Shown piece by piece: positions 1-10,739 of a stretch of DNA of 64,000 bases. Numbering within the stretch: position 1 is the stretch's first letter; each line of letters opens with the position of its first letter. The stretch lies in contig NC_087066.1 in NCBI RefSeq assembly GCF_963678635.1, forward strand, positions 46,473,129 through 46,537,128, given 5' to 3'. The notes under the pieces are model-generated. The model saw only the letters and a program-made list of their open reading frames with translations. It was not told the DNA's origin and searched no databases. Position numbers and translations under genes: made by a program. The stretch is from Symsagittifera roscoffensis. Its lineage: Eukaryota > Xenacoelomorpha > Acoela > Convolutidae.

Positions 1-1
1 G

Positions 2-1945
2 ATGTCCATAAAAATGAGTGAACTAGAAAGAGCAGTCCATGTTGAAAGAGAAAGTCTGCGGGAAGAAATAAACCGCAATAGACAAGAAGTTGGTAGAAGC
101 GAAAAGCGCGTGAAGGAAAGAACGGAGGAGCACCTAGGGAAGAACTTGTCGCGAATGACAAGAGAAGCGGAACAGAGAGATTTACGCTAAAGAGACGACA
201 TGGAGAAGTTAAGAATTCAGCAAGAGCAGTCTCTTGGGACTCTTGACACAAAGATAGATGCGATGATGGAGAGGCGAACTCAGGCTATCATGGATAGGTT
301 GGACGGGCTACTAGGCAGCAAGAGTGGACCAAAAGAAGAAGAACCGAATTCGGGAGGTCCCAGCAGGGAGCCGAGGGTGAACTTCAATGACCATCAAAGG
401 ACGAGGAAATATGGATCCACTAGAGGTAGGGGCAGTTCATTAGGCTATGCCACAAGGGATAATAGAACATGGGGCCCAAACAGTAGAGCAAGTTCAACAG
501 GGAACAGACAGACCTCAAAAGAATGACCGACGCAAGGCACACATGCGACTGGGAGAGGTGATTCCGGTAACAGGAGACATGCAAGCCCAGGGAGGAGTCA
601 TGTGGGCCAAGGGGGAAACAGTCACGGCGATTCGTATTGTAGGGATGTACCAAATACAGAGCCCATAACAGGGGGCGATGATACTTAGACGGGGCACTCA
701 AGAGATGCTACGGCAATGGCCACATCCTTTGAAATCCTAAACAAGTCTTTGGAGACATTCCTGACGAGGTTATCTAGAACCAATGAACGCAGTAAAAAGT
801 CCAGAAGAGTCTTTAAGAAACCAAGATGCTATAAAGACGAATCTGATGGCTGCATTGACACCTGGATAGAGGTGATGAAACTTCATTTTGAGGAAGAAGA
901 CCTCTCAGAAAGGCAAGAGTGCAGTGCGCTCACCAGTAACTTGGAAGGGACAGCCCTAAACTGTGTGATGGCCAAAAAGCAATACCAGTGGGACACAGCT
1001 GAGAAAAACTTTGAAATCTTCTTAAATTGTTTTGGCTCTGGGGTGCAGGGACACCAAGCAATGATGCGCTTCGAGAAAAGGAGGCAACGAGAAGTTGAGA
1101 AGATAGACAAGTTTCTAGACGATTTGGAGATGCTTAGAAGGCGTAGCCAACCGGACGAGTCGAACAGGAGGATGAACCTGGCGGTAGCCTCAAAATTCAT
1201 CGATGGTGTGAAGAATGATGAACTTCGAACAATGTTAGCAACGCTTAACACACCACTATCAACCAGAGGAGTTGAGGCTCAAGTCAAAAGAATATCTTTT
1301 GCTGAAACCTCCGTCCAGATCTGGATATTACAAGAACAATTATGGCAATTTTAACAACGGACCAGCAAACCAAGGGACGATATGGACAAGGGACGCTCTT
1401 GTGCAAATTGCAGTTCGACGGACCATCACGTGTCAGCATGCCCAACTTATAAACAGGGCATGAAAGCAATAGGCTATAGCCTCGAGGACGAAGCTGCGTC
1501 AGAAGTTGATCATGAAAATTTCATGAGAGGAGTTATTGCAAAATTCGGCCCGAGGTGTTTCTTTTGCAACTTGGAAGGTCACTTTAAATCGGGTTGTCCT
1601 CAATTTTGGGATGCTGTAGCAGACATCAAGCATCCAAGGCACGAGGAAGCTTTATCGGGTGTGAAAGCCAGCAAGGCTCGCCTATTGAGTGAAGCGGAGG
1701 CGCGCAGAAAAGAAAAACCGCAAGAGCTGGCAACGAAGAAAATGCAGGCGGTAACAGAGGAGACATTTGAACCGGAACCGGTGACTGCGGCGGACGACTT
1801 CAAGATTGATTATAGGGCAGCATCGAGGGATGCTCTAAAAAGAGTGCAGCAGGAACTGGTAACGAAAGAGATCGAGCAAAAAGTGAAGCTCGAATTGGAA
1901 AATGAGAAACTACAGGAGAAACTGAATACCTTCGAGGCAACATAA
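2..1945 (+). pseudogene. gag of element L (coiled coil, capsid-like region, two CCHC knuckles), 5'-truncated and frameshifted
   Basis: Gag is the structural protein that packages the retroelement RNA. The open pieces are 2-190 and 200-526 (a charged heptad-like coiled coil around MEKLRIQQEQS), 716-1354 (capsid-like, with LEGTALNCV and the later FEKRRQRE / FLDDLEMLRRR / FIDGVKND pattern typical of retrotransposon gag) and 1382-1945. The last piece holds two C-X2-C-X4-H-X4-C knuckles, CANCSSTDHHVSAC near 1400 and CFFCNLEGHFKSGC near 1557, followed by a Glu/Lys-rich helix. Stops and frame changes lie near 190, 526-716, 1354-1382 and 1945. The N-terminal part is outside the window; R shows what is missing. 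It continues directly into protease without a separate start. Confidence 0.85.
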
Positions 1946-1972
1946 GTCGAAGAAACGAAGGCACCAAGTAGT

Positions 1973-2892
1973 TTGAGCATGAAACTTAATGTGATCTCCG
2001 GGCAGAGGTTCGGTATGGTGCCGCAAGGAAGCAAAATACAGTCAATAATATCGGTAGCAGGTCACCAGGTAATCAGAAATCTGAGTGAACCATCAGAGTT
2101 CACTTTGATGCATTTGGACACATATGCGGATTATCTGAGGCACGTGGAGTCACGCACTGAGTCAAGAGCCGTGCGAGCACTAATAACAACAGGTGACCCT
2201 CGCATCAAGAAGCTTCATGGGCGCTATATGGAAGTCTATGGATCGTATCAAGTGATGCTGAACGTAGATGGAATCAGTATCTACACTAAGACATATGTAA
2301 CAACAGACAGTGACCAGATAGGACAGATCTATTTGGGGGAGGAGGAACTCAAAGTCCGCAGGATAGGCCATGACGCCATAATGGAACAAGACGCAGGACA
2401 CATTGGATACGAAGCAGATGTGACTGCACATCTGCTCGACAACAACGGAAAAAAATCGGAGTCACAGGGCTTCTGGACACAGGAGCGGTAGTGAGGGTGA
2501 TGCCGATAAAGACTTGGGAAAGAATGAGCTTCACGAGGGAAGATCTAATTTCGACGAATCTCAGACTAGCTGCAGCCAATCGAGGAGCGATTTACGTAGC
2601 CGGAAGAACACCAATAACGGTCCTCCGCATGGGAGCACGGGATCTTTGGATGAGCTTCCTGGTCGTGGATAATTTGGACGACGCCGACCAATTCATCTTG
2701 GGTAGAGATTTTGTCAGGAATTTTGACGTGATGATTAACTGGAACAACGGTCTAATAAGGATTAGGAATCCCGATTGTAAGTATGTTAAGAAACCAATTA
2801 ATAGAATAATAACAGACGAAAACAAGGTACCAATTTTTTTTAGACCGAAAAGTAAAACTACAACCGGGACAAGCAGTAGTAGCAATTTTTAG
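1973..2892 (+). pseudogene. Retropepsin-like aspartic protease region of element L
   Basis: This region would process the Gag-Pol polyprotein. Around 2468-2500 the DNA encodes GLLDTGAVV, the DTG(A) active-site motif of retroviral-type aspartic proteases. A frame change just before the motif splits it between the pieces 1973-2491 and 2491-2892. Downstream, residues like QFILGRDFVRNFDVMI match the usual flap-distal ILG-[RD] strand. R keeps the same region open as one frame (39647-41281), which supports the assignment. The position between the zinc knuckles and RT is the standard Ty3 order. Confidence 0.8.
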
Positions 2893-2935
2893 AATTAGAA
2901 ATTTAAATTCGTTAAGTGATAGTAAACAGGTTTGC

Positions 2936-4442
2936 TTGGTACCGAATCCAAATAGTCAAAGTTCAGTGATTTTAGGCCGGAGCTTCTCGGTAACAAGAAA
3001 CGGATTGTGTGTCAGTGTGTTTTTGAACACACTGGACACGACGGTTTCAATCCAGCGTGGAAAGAAGCTTGGTTACGCTTTGCCGATGAGGACCGACTAT
3101 GAAGAGACACAAAACTTGAAGAAACTTAGTGTGAAAGACTGTCTTTATCATGCCAATAAAGATAAAATTTTAAAAAGGATTAATGAATTAAAATCTATTC
3201 ATAAATTGTTTTCAATGAAGTCCGAAACGGACGACGGCTTATCGAGCTGCTCGAATTTTCCGGAACGCCCCTCGTCATATGAACTAGAGTCTGACAAACC
3301 AGTTTTGCCAGAGATAGAACACTTAAAAGGGAAAATAGGCGAGGAAGATTTGGAGCTACTACGGGAGGTTTTAAACTGGAACGCGGATGTATTTTCAAAA
3401 CATAAGGCGGATATCGGTTGCTGTAATTTCGTTGAACACGAAATCGAACTGGAGGAAGGCGCCGTTCCCTATAGGGAAGGCGCAAGACGAAGGACGCCAC
3501 ATAAATCGGAAGCGTGCCGAGCGGAGATAGAAATAATGCTCGAATACGACATGATAGAACCCTCGAAATCGTCATGGGCTTGCGGGGTAGTAATGGCGAA
3601 AAAGGAAAGGGGCAGCTTAGGTTTTGTTGCTACTTTCACTACTTGAACGCGGAAACGATAAAAGATGCGTACCCGATACCGCGAACAGACGAGAGCCTCT
3701 CTAAACTTGGTTGCCAAGTTTTTCACGACATTGGAGCTGGGTTCTGCCTTCTGGCAGGTCCCTCTGCGGAAGAAGGATAGAGAGAAGACCGGATTCGCGT
3801 GCGAATTGGGGTTGTACCAGTGGAAGAGGATGCCCTTCGGCTTGTGCAACGCAACGGCCACTTTTCAGAGACTGAGTGCTCAGGCTTTGACCAGAGTGAC
3901 AAAGAAGTACGGGAATCATGTGATGTGTTACGTGGATGAAGTAGTCATAGCAACACCGACCCTGGAAGACCACACTGATTGGCTCGATGAGGTCTTTGGT
4001 TGCATGAAAAGAGCAGGCTTGAAATGCAAACCATCGAAAGTGAAATCCTTAGGGATTCAATCAAGTACCTAGGAAGAATGGTGGACAGGCATGGTGTGAG
4101 GCCGGACCCGGAAGCAGTAGAAGCTGTATGACATGGAAGGCTCCCAGAACGGACACACAGCTCATGAGCTTCCTAGGGTTTGCCAACTATTACCGTGAGT
4201 TCATAAAAGGATATGCGGACAAGGTGTACCCGATGCAGAAGCTGATGCGCAACAAAGGGAAAAAGTTCGAATGGAACGATGAGGCACAGGTTGCTTTCGA
4301 GAACATAAAGCGGGAACTGTGCGAAGCGCCAGTGCTGGGCATGCCTACAGAAAAGGGCATGTATGTTCTCGACACAGACGCATCGTCGGTGGCAATCTCA
4401 GGAATCTTGCATCAAGAGCAAGAATGGAACGGAAGAACAGTT
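2936..4442 (+). pseudogene. pol of element L: protease-RT linker and first (L-type) RT copy
   Basis: The 2936-3646 frame covers the linker and the RT N-terminus (EPSKSSWACGVVMAKKE). It shifts frame at a G-run near 3610. RT motifs continue at 3665-4072 with QVPLRKKDREKTGF, PFGLCNATATFQRL and the catalytic box near 3931, here YVDEVV instead of YVDDVV. That substitution removes one of the two catalytic aspartates. Further breaks lie near 4035 and 4125. The piece 4128-4442 (FLGFANYYREFIKGY) runs into the start of RNase H (DTDASSVAISGILHQEQ) and then stops abruptly at a junction where RT sequence begins again. Confidence 0.85.
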
Positions 4443-5881
4443 CTCTGCGGAAAAAGGATAGAGAGAAAACCGGATTCGCGTGCGAATTGGGATTGTACCA
4501 GTGGAAGAGGATGCTCTTTGGCTTGTGCAATGCAACGGCCACTTTTCAAAGACTGATGGCTCAGGCTTTGACGAGAGTGACCAAGAAGTACGGGAATCTC
4601 GTGATGTGTTACGTGGATGACGTAGTCATAGCGACACCGACCCTGGAAGACCACATTGATAGGCTCGATGAGGTCTTTGGATGCATGAAAAGAGCAGGAT
4701 TGAAGTGCAAACCATCGAAATGTGAAATCCTTAGGAATTCGATTAAGTACCTGGGAAGAATGGTGGATAGGCATGGTGTGAGGCCGGACCCGGAAGCAGT
4801 GGAAGCAGTGTTGACATGGAAAGCTCCCAGAACGGACACACAGCTCCTGAGCTTCCTAGGGTTTGCCAATTACTACCGGGAATTCATAAAAGGATATCCG
4901 GGCAAGGTGTATCCGATGCAGAAGCTGATGCGCAACAAGTTCGACTGGAGCGATGAAGCTCAAACGGCCTTTGAGAACATAAAGCGGGAACTGTGCGAAG
5001 CGCCAGTGCTAGGCATGCCTACGGAAAAGGGCATGTATGTTCTTGAAACAGACGCATCAGTAGTAGCCATCTCGGGAATACTGCATCAGGAGCAGGAATG
5101 GAATGGGAGAACCGTTTTCCGTCCCATTGCATATGGCAGTAAGGTGTTAAGTGACACTGAGATGAAATATGGTGCACCAAAAGCAGAAATGTTTGCAGTG
5201 GTCACATTTGTGGAAAAGTACCGCGCATACTTGGGGAGCGCTCCCTTCAAGTTACGCGTGGACACCAAGGCGTTATCCTGGTTGAAGACATACTCGATTG
5301 ATCAGAGTTATATTGGTAGGTGGATAGTAAGATTAGATGGCTACCACATGATAATCGAGCACAGGATGCGTGACAAACACCAAAATGCTGACAACCTCAG
5401 CAAGAAAACCCAGTTCTTTGAAAGATTGGAACAGAAGCAAGCCAATCAGGTGGAAATAAAGGAAGGATTCTCGTTTCTGGACAAAGAAACTTATGAATCG
5501 CTTCCCTTAACGAAATGGTTGGACAAGTCTGGACATCCAATTCCAGGACATCCTGAGTTACCTGTAGAGAAAGCAGCCGAGATAAAGATCCTATCCAAGA
5601 AGGACCTGGTGCCCTTGTATCTGTTGCTGCGCTCGAACCTGGTCCAGCAGGAACTCTCTCGCATGACCATTAACAGCCTCTTATTATTGGATAAAACGGT
5701 GCAGGTCACACCGCAAGTGATGCGGATGCTGGGTGGTTTGTTAGAGAGAGAAGTGACCAGAGATGACCCCGAGTGGGCAGCAGCAGTGGCATCACTGACA
5801 GTCAGTGAGAAGGTGAAGCTCATGCCGTCTAGACGACAACACAAAGAGAACGGGAGGGATTGTAGAACAATGCTACAATAG
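4443..5881 (+). pseudogene. pol of element L: second RT copy plus RNase H (R-like patch)
   Basis: At 4443 the RT sequence restarts at LRKKDREKTGF, so about 680 bases are present twice (3762-4442 and 4443 onward). The second copy keeps YVDDVVIATP near 4612, the connection domain and a Ty3-type RNase H, with candidate acidic residues in ETDAS, KAEMFAV, RVDTKALSWL and NADNLSKK. A spacer region of no recognised function follows. The segment is nearly identical to R (37,9xx-39,5xx) although L and R differ much more on both sides. It ends at 5876-5883 with eight extra bases relative to R. I read it as a patch copied from an R-like element. Confidence 0.85.
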
Positions 5882-5982
5882 TTCAGCAACTAGTATCCCC
5901 AATACCACACGATTTTTTAACCAGTACTTCTTACGGACGGAAAAAACAGGGGAACGATACGCAAAAGAAAACCGTTACCTTT

Positions 5983-8291
5983 GTGGACCAGGATAAAGAA
6001 GGTGAAATGGTTGAAGGAAACCTGGTGCAAGATTGTTTGTCCGGGGAGACGAACGGCGAGAAGAGCCGGCGAGTTCAATATCAACACCCGGGTCAAGAAA
6101 GTTTGTCCGGGCAGTCTGATGTAGATGAGAAAGTTCCTGCTGAGAAGCAGGACCTGGAGAACAAAGTTTTGTCCGGGGAGTTCAGATGGATGCGAAGAAA
6201 GCACAGAACTGACCCAGGAGATGGTGCAGACTCCATCGCAGACTCTTCAACAGATGACAACTCCCGAAACTTAGGAATTGACACCTACTCAAACAGGAAC
6301 TCGAGCTCAGGATCGGAACTGTCAGAACTAGCGATCCACACACTACTAGTGGAAACTCGAGCAAGGGATCTGGATAGAGCGGTATACAAGGACCCTGACA
6401 GTGATCGCTACCTCATACCAGGTGAAAGAGTCTTTGATAACGCAGCGGATGATCTGGAGACAATAACGATATCGAAACGTTTGATGAGTCTGTTGCCACA
6501 AAAAGAGGTAGTCAGGACTGATCTTCAGCCATTCGAACAGGAAACACAGCCACTGGCAAAGATTTGGTGCGTTAAGATGGAAGAAGATACGCATTAGCCC
6601 AATGAGCTGAATAGTCAGATGACGGTCATGAAGACGTACTTGAAGGCGAGATACAGACTCTCGGATCTTCTAAGAGCGCAGAGAAATGACCGCGTGACAA
6701 GTAACCTGAAAAGGTGGATCGAAAATGGTTCTCCGGACAAAGGAGACCTCGAGGAAGACAGTTACCGCATTCTGAGACAGTATTTTATGCAGAAAGAGGG
6801 AAGGTTATACTTGAACAAGGAAGGGATTGTGGCTTGCAAGAGAAGAGATGAAGACAAAGACCTATACAAGTATAACGCGATAGTGTTGCCGCAACTCTAT
6901 CAGACAGAACTCTTGTTCAGGTCGCATGATCAGATTGGCCATCAGGAGATCGAAAAAGTATATCAGAGGATCCTGAAGCGCTTTGAGTGGCCTGGAATGA
7001 AAAAAGCATGCGAGAAGTGGGTAACAGCATGTCTGTCTTACCAATAGGTCAAGGATTCAAGGAAATTGCGATTTCGTTTACAATCGATCGAGTCGTCTGA
7101 ATTCAACGAGGTGGTGCAGATAGATCACCAAAAGATATGCATGACAGACAGTGTTTATAATCAAGTCTTGGTCATGATAGATCACTTCACGAAGTATGCA
7201 GAGGCCGTGCCCTGCATAACTGCCTCAGCGGAAGAGACGTGCGACCACCTGATCAATACGTGGATAGAGAGACATGGTTGTCCGATGACGTTTCAATCGG
7301 ATAACGGAACAGCTTTCGTAGGAGAACGCACAAAAGAGCTAATGAGACGCTCACAGGTTGCTCAAGCTCACTCCACGACATACCATCCCCAGACAAATGG
7401 CTTAGTGGAAAGGCAGAATCGAACGTTAGTATCGATGCTGAGGGTATTTTGTTCCAGGTACCTGACCGATTGGGACAGATATCTTCCACAGGTGATGGGA
7501 GCTTACAATATCTGGCAACATTCCACCACCGGAGTTAGTCCACAAATGATGCTGATCGGGCACGAGAAGTCTTTGCCCTTGACTTTCTTCTACCCAGAGT
7601 ATGAGGGTAAGAAGACGTCACCACAGGTCTATGTAAGGGATGTAATAAGACGTCAGCAGGAGTTAAACGACTTATGTAGACGAAATACTCAGCAGGCACA
7701 GGCAAGGCAGAGGAAAAGATTTGACAAGAAAGCAGCTGGTGCAAAAGCTTATTCGGTAGGGGACTACGTATGGGTATTTCAGAACGTCATACCACCGAAA
7801 GGAACAAAAAAGCTCCTAAAAAGTGGAGGGGACACTTCATAATCATGGATGTGCACCAGGAGGAACGCTTCTATAGACTGAGTACTGGCCGAGCTGCTCT
7901 TTGCGAAAACATTAAGCCACACAATCCATCAACAGAAGACTGGTGTATACCTGCAGGCATGGAAGAAGGGGATTATCTAATGATGGACCCTGCTTGTGAG
8001 GTCAATGAGACGGGCACCAGGGAAAAGAACGATGGGAATGAAGTCATAGAGGAAGGAACAAGTACACCACTGGACCTGGATCCAAATGAGGTGATTGAAG
8101 CATACGATGAAATTTTACCCTACGCAGAAGAGGGCTGGCAAGACCCTGAACAAAAAGAGGTTCCCAAGAACTTGGAACCGGATCTTCCTTTCAGGATACA
8201 GACTAGACAGAATGACAGGACAAGATCCCAGAGGAAATATAACCCTTACGGCGACAATTTTGAAGTGGATAGGATAGACCTAAAGAAGTAG
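5983..8291 (+). pseudogene. pol of element L: linker and integrase
   Basis: Integrase inserts the cDNA into the host genome. The linker 5983-6597 carries three LSGE/LSGQ-encoding copies of a TTTGTCCGGGGAG motif. The HHCC domain is at about 6920-7044 (HDQIGH spacing is correct), but the second cysteine of CLSC is Tyr here (CLSYQ). The catalytic core 7066-7842 shows the DD35E triad: D in VQIDH, D in SDNGTAF and E in GLVERQNR, with 35 residues between the last two. The C-terminal GPY/F module is present (KKWRGHF, with the usual P replaced by H). Stops at 6597, 7047 and a frame change near 7770 break the frame. Confidence 0.88.
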
Positions 8292-8299
8292 GGGAAGAA

Positions 8300-9280
8300 G
8301 TGGTGGGTCTAGAAGGAATAACCGTGTCACAAGGCATCGACATAGTAGATGACCACGAACAGGAGTGGATCGAGGAGCGCTCGAAACCCGAAGTGGAATT
8401 CGACGACGAGCAACAGGAGTCCTACGAACAAGGTCTCACAAATCTGCGTGTCTTGGAGTGGCTGAACGAAATGACATCAGACCCCAAAGAGACAAATGTC
8501 ACGATTCAAGATATAGATTGTGAAAGCATGAAATTCAGGAAAACCGAACGAGAAGATACTTCCTGGGCTGCCCAGGAAGGGCAACTACTCATTCCGGCTT
8601 CCAACCTCGACTTGATATCCGGTATGCAATCGACGGGGACGTCGATGGATTTTTTTGTCCGGGGAGTGGGGTAGGACTTACCCACACTGAAAATTTATTA
8701 ATAAAAAAAATTAAGAAAAGCAAGAGAGACAGGGGATTTAGAAGCAGAAACAGGCGAAGAACCAAAGAAACCTGACATAGGGAGGGTAGTTGAGTCATAT
8801 TTTAACTTACCAAATGAATATTCAAGTAACATAATACTAACAGACAGTGATTTCATACACACAAATAGAACATGTGCGATAGCAATCACAGCAGACATGA
8901 GTTTTGGGACAGCGTTAGCGGCAGACTACAAAAAGAGAGAATACAAAAACGTGGAATTCCTTTGGAAGCAAAGACCAGGGATAGGGGGCGTAGCGGCCTT
9001 ACCTCCGGCGGCGTCGCAGATACCGGGAAAATACCTATGCTTCTTGGTAACGAGGGCGACGGAGAAGCAGCACGTGGACCCAGAGAACCTAGTCTTGTCC
9101 TTGACGAGGCTGAGGGACTTCCTCGTGGAAATGGACGTGAAGGAGCTCTCGCTTCCAGTGTACGATCTGAACAGAGGACGACTGCATCCTCGGGAACTGT
9201 ACGCGCTCGTACACGTAATCTTCTCTGTTACTAATATACAAGTATACTTACATAATAAACATTACTTAAGTATAGGCTGA
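8300..9280 (+). pseudogene. pol C-terminal tail and macro-domain-like module of element L
   Basis: An acidic tail (8300-8674) ends at a stop caused by one missing G relative to R. After an A8 tract near 8703 the same frame continues to 9280. Residues from about 8790 (SYFNLPNEYSSNIILTDSDF) through MSFGTALAADYKKREY, GKYLCFLVTRATEKQHVDPE, VKELSLPVYDLNRGRLHPRE and FSVTNIQVYLHNK match the order of a small macro domain of the OARD1/TARG1 kind: glycine/alanine loop, LVTK-like strand, ENL helix, LSLP strand, final TNIQVY strand. Macro domains bind ADP-ribose. The usual GCGLD loop after LSLP is replaced by YDLNRG, so catalysis is doubtful. I recognised the fold by pattern only. Confidence 0.6.
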
Positions 9281-9663
9281 GTTAAGGTGACATGCAAGAG
9301 GGTGTCAGACTAAATTATGTTTAGTGTGTGATATGTGTGTTATGTTATGTGTTATGTTATTAAGATCCTGGGTAAGAAGGAGTTAGTGACCATGAACAAC
9401 TGAATAACGATCTCAAGAATAGATCCAAAGTTTGGACTATCCAATCTTAGGTCGAGTTCCAAAATTTTAGAGACCGATTGATTTTAATAAATTTTAGGAT
9501 CAAAATCTTTTTATCTGACTGTTTTAAATAAATTTTAACAAGAAGTTAAGGTGAAACGGACAAGTCTGATATTCGCGACCTCTTTTCTAGATCCTGATTG
9601 ATCGTTTAGTTACTCACTTGAGTCAAATCATTAAATCAAATCGAATCGAACCTGAAAAGAGAA
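9281..9663 (+). other. Noncoding gap between gag-pol and ORF2 of element L
   Basis: This is about 380 bases of AT-rich sequence with no coding signal. It holds a GTTATGTTATGT run at 9335-9360 and several TTTTAAATAAATTTTA-like stretches at 9480-9540. The same gap is kept in R (34262-34674). Both copies have a TCACTTGAGTCAAAT segment shortly before the ORF2 ATG. Because ORF2 needs its own translation start, this gap would be the place for an internal promoter, splice acceptor or IRES, but no specific element is recognisable. Confidence 0.5.
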
Positions 9664-10737
9664 TGGATAACTTCAACTTGGATGAATTGATGGGCCTGGC
9701 AGAGGCATATGTAGGACCGATATTAGATGCAATTTATCGTCGGCTAATGGATCGAGACTTCGCTCTGGAGGAACCAGAGGCAGTCATGTTGCTGACCGCC
9801 CTGATAAACATCTTTGGGCAAGACAACCGTGGAAAACGCCCCACGGAAGTCCTATTGATGGCAGCATACGGAGAGAGGGGAGTACTAGACCGCCCGAACT
9901 CGAGAGTTATGAGGTGGAGAAACGGGGCTCTCTCAGGGAGTGACTTGGCGAACGAGCCTGGACTGGGAAGTTCCAGGACTTACCAACCAGTTGAGATGCC
10001 TTTGCCCTCCAAGCCCAAGCCTGGGCTGAAGAGAATGCATCAAGAGTGAACAGCGAGGCTGCGTCGTCTAGTTCACCACTGAGAATAGCTGTGCCACCAA
10101 AGAGGGCGAGAGTAGAACAGGGGGTTCAAACGAACCAAACCATGCAAGATCTAGATGAGATGAAAGATGAGCTGGAGAGGACTAGAAAGGAGCTGGATGA
10201 AATGATTAAGGCCAGGCTCATTACGGAGGACGACAGAGACATGTGGAAGAGATTGTTTGAAGACTGCAACAGAAAGCAGGATGAAGAAATTGAACGCTTG
10301 AGGTGGGACTACAAGGAGCGATCGGAGCGGGTGGCATTAACAACCGCCGTGGAAAAAGTGATACCTGCAAGGAGTATTCCTCGTGGGCAGTCCCGGATGG
10401 AGCTCTTGACGCCTCGAGAAATGAGTCAAACGACAGAAACGCGACTCCCAGCTACAACAAGTCGAGTGACAATCCCGGACCCGAGTGATACCTTAGGTGA
10501 CCCAGTCGTGGAGCAGACGATAAGGAAGCTGATAGAGACAGCTGGACGACTAGTGGCCAACATGAATGCGCTTCCGGGGTGACTGCACCCTATGGAACGG
10601 TCGATGATACGGGCAGAGTACAGCTCTCCCAAGACGTAATGACCAAAAGGGGAGTTAGCGATGCAACGCTAGCAATGGGGCGCTCAAAAGTCCCGGACAG
10701 GAAGATACGAAAGATGCGGGCGAAGAAAGATCACGGG
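9664..10737 (+). pseudogene. ORF2 of element L, N-terminal region with coiled coil
   Basis: The ATG at 9664 (MDNFNLDELMGLAEAY) is shared exactly with R, which fixes the start. The first 125 or so residues form a helical, unrecognised domain ending in a Pro-rich stretch. A frame change near 10040 leads into 10046-10582. That piece begins with a basic PPKRAR patch and then has a long charged coiled coil (DLDEMKDELERTRKELDEM) to about 10330, followed by a Ser/Thr/Pro linker. A further break lies at 10582-10740. R keeps this whole stretch plus the SGNH domain open as a single frame, so these are pieces of one protein. Its function is unknown; a basic patch plus coiled coil could suit nucleic-acid binding or assembly. 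Confidence 0.75.
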
Positions 10738-10739
10738 TA

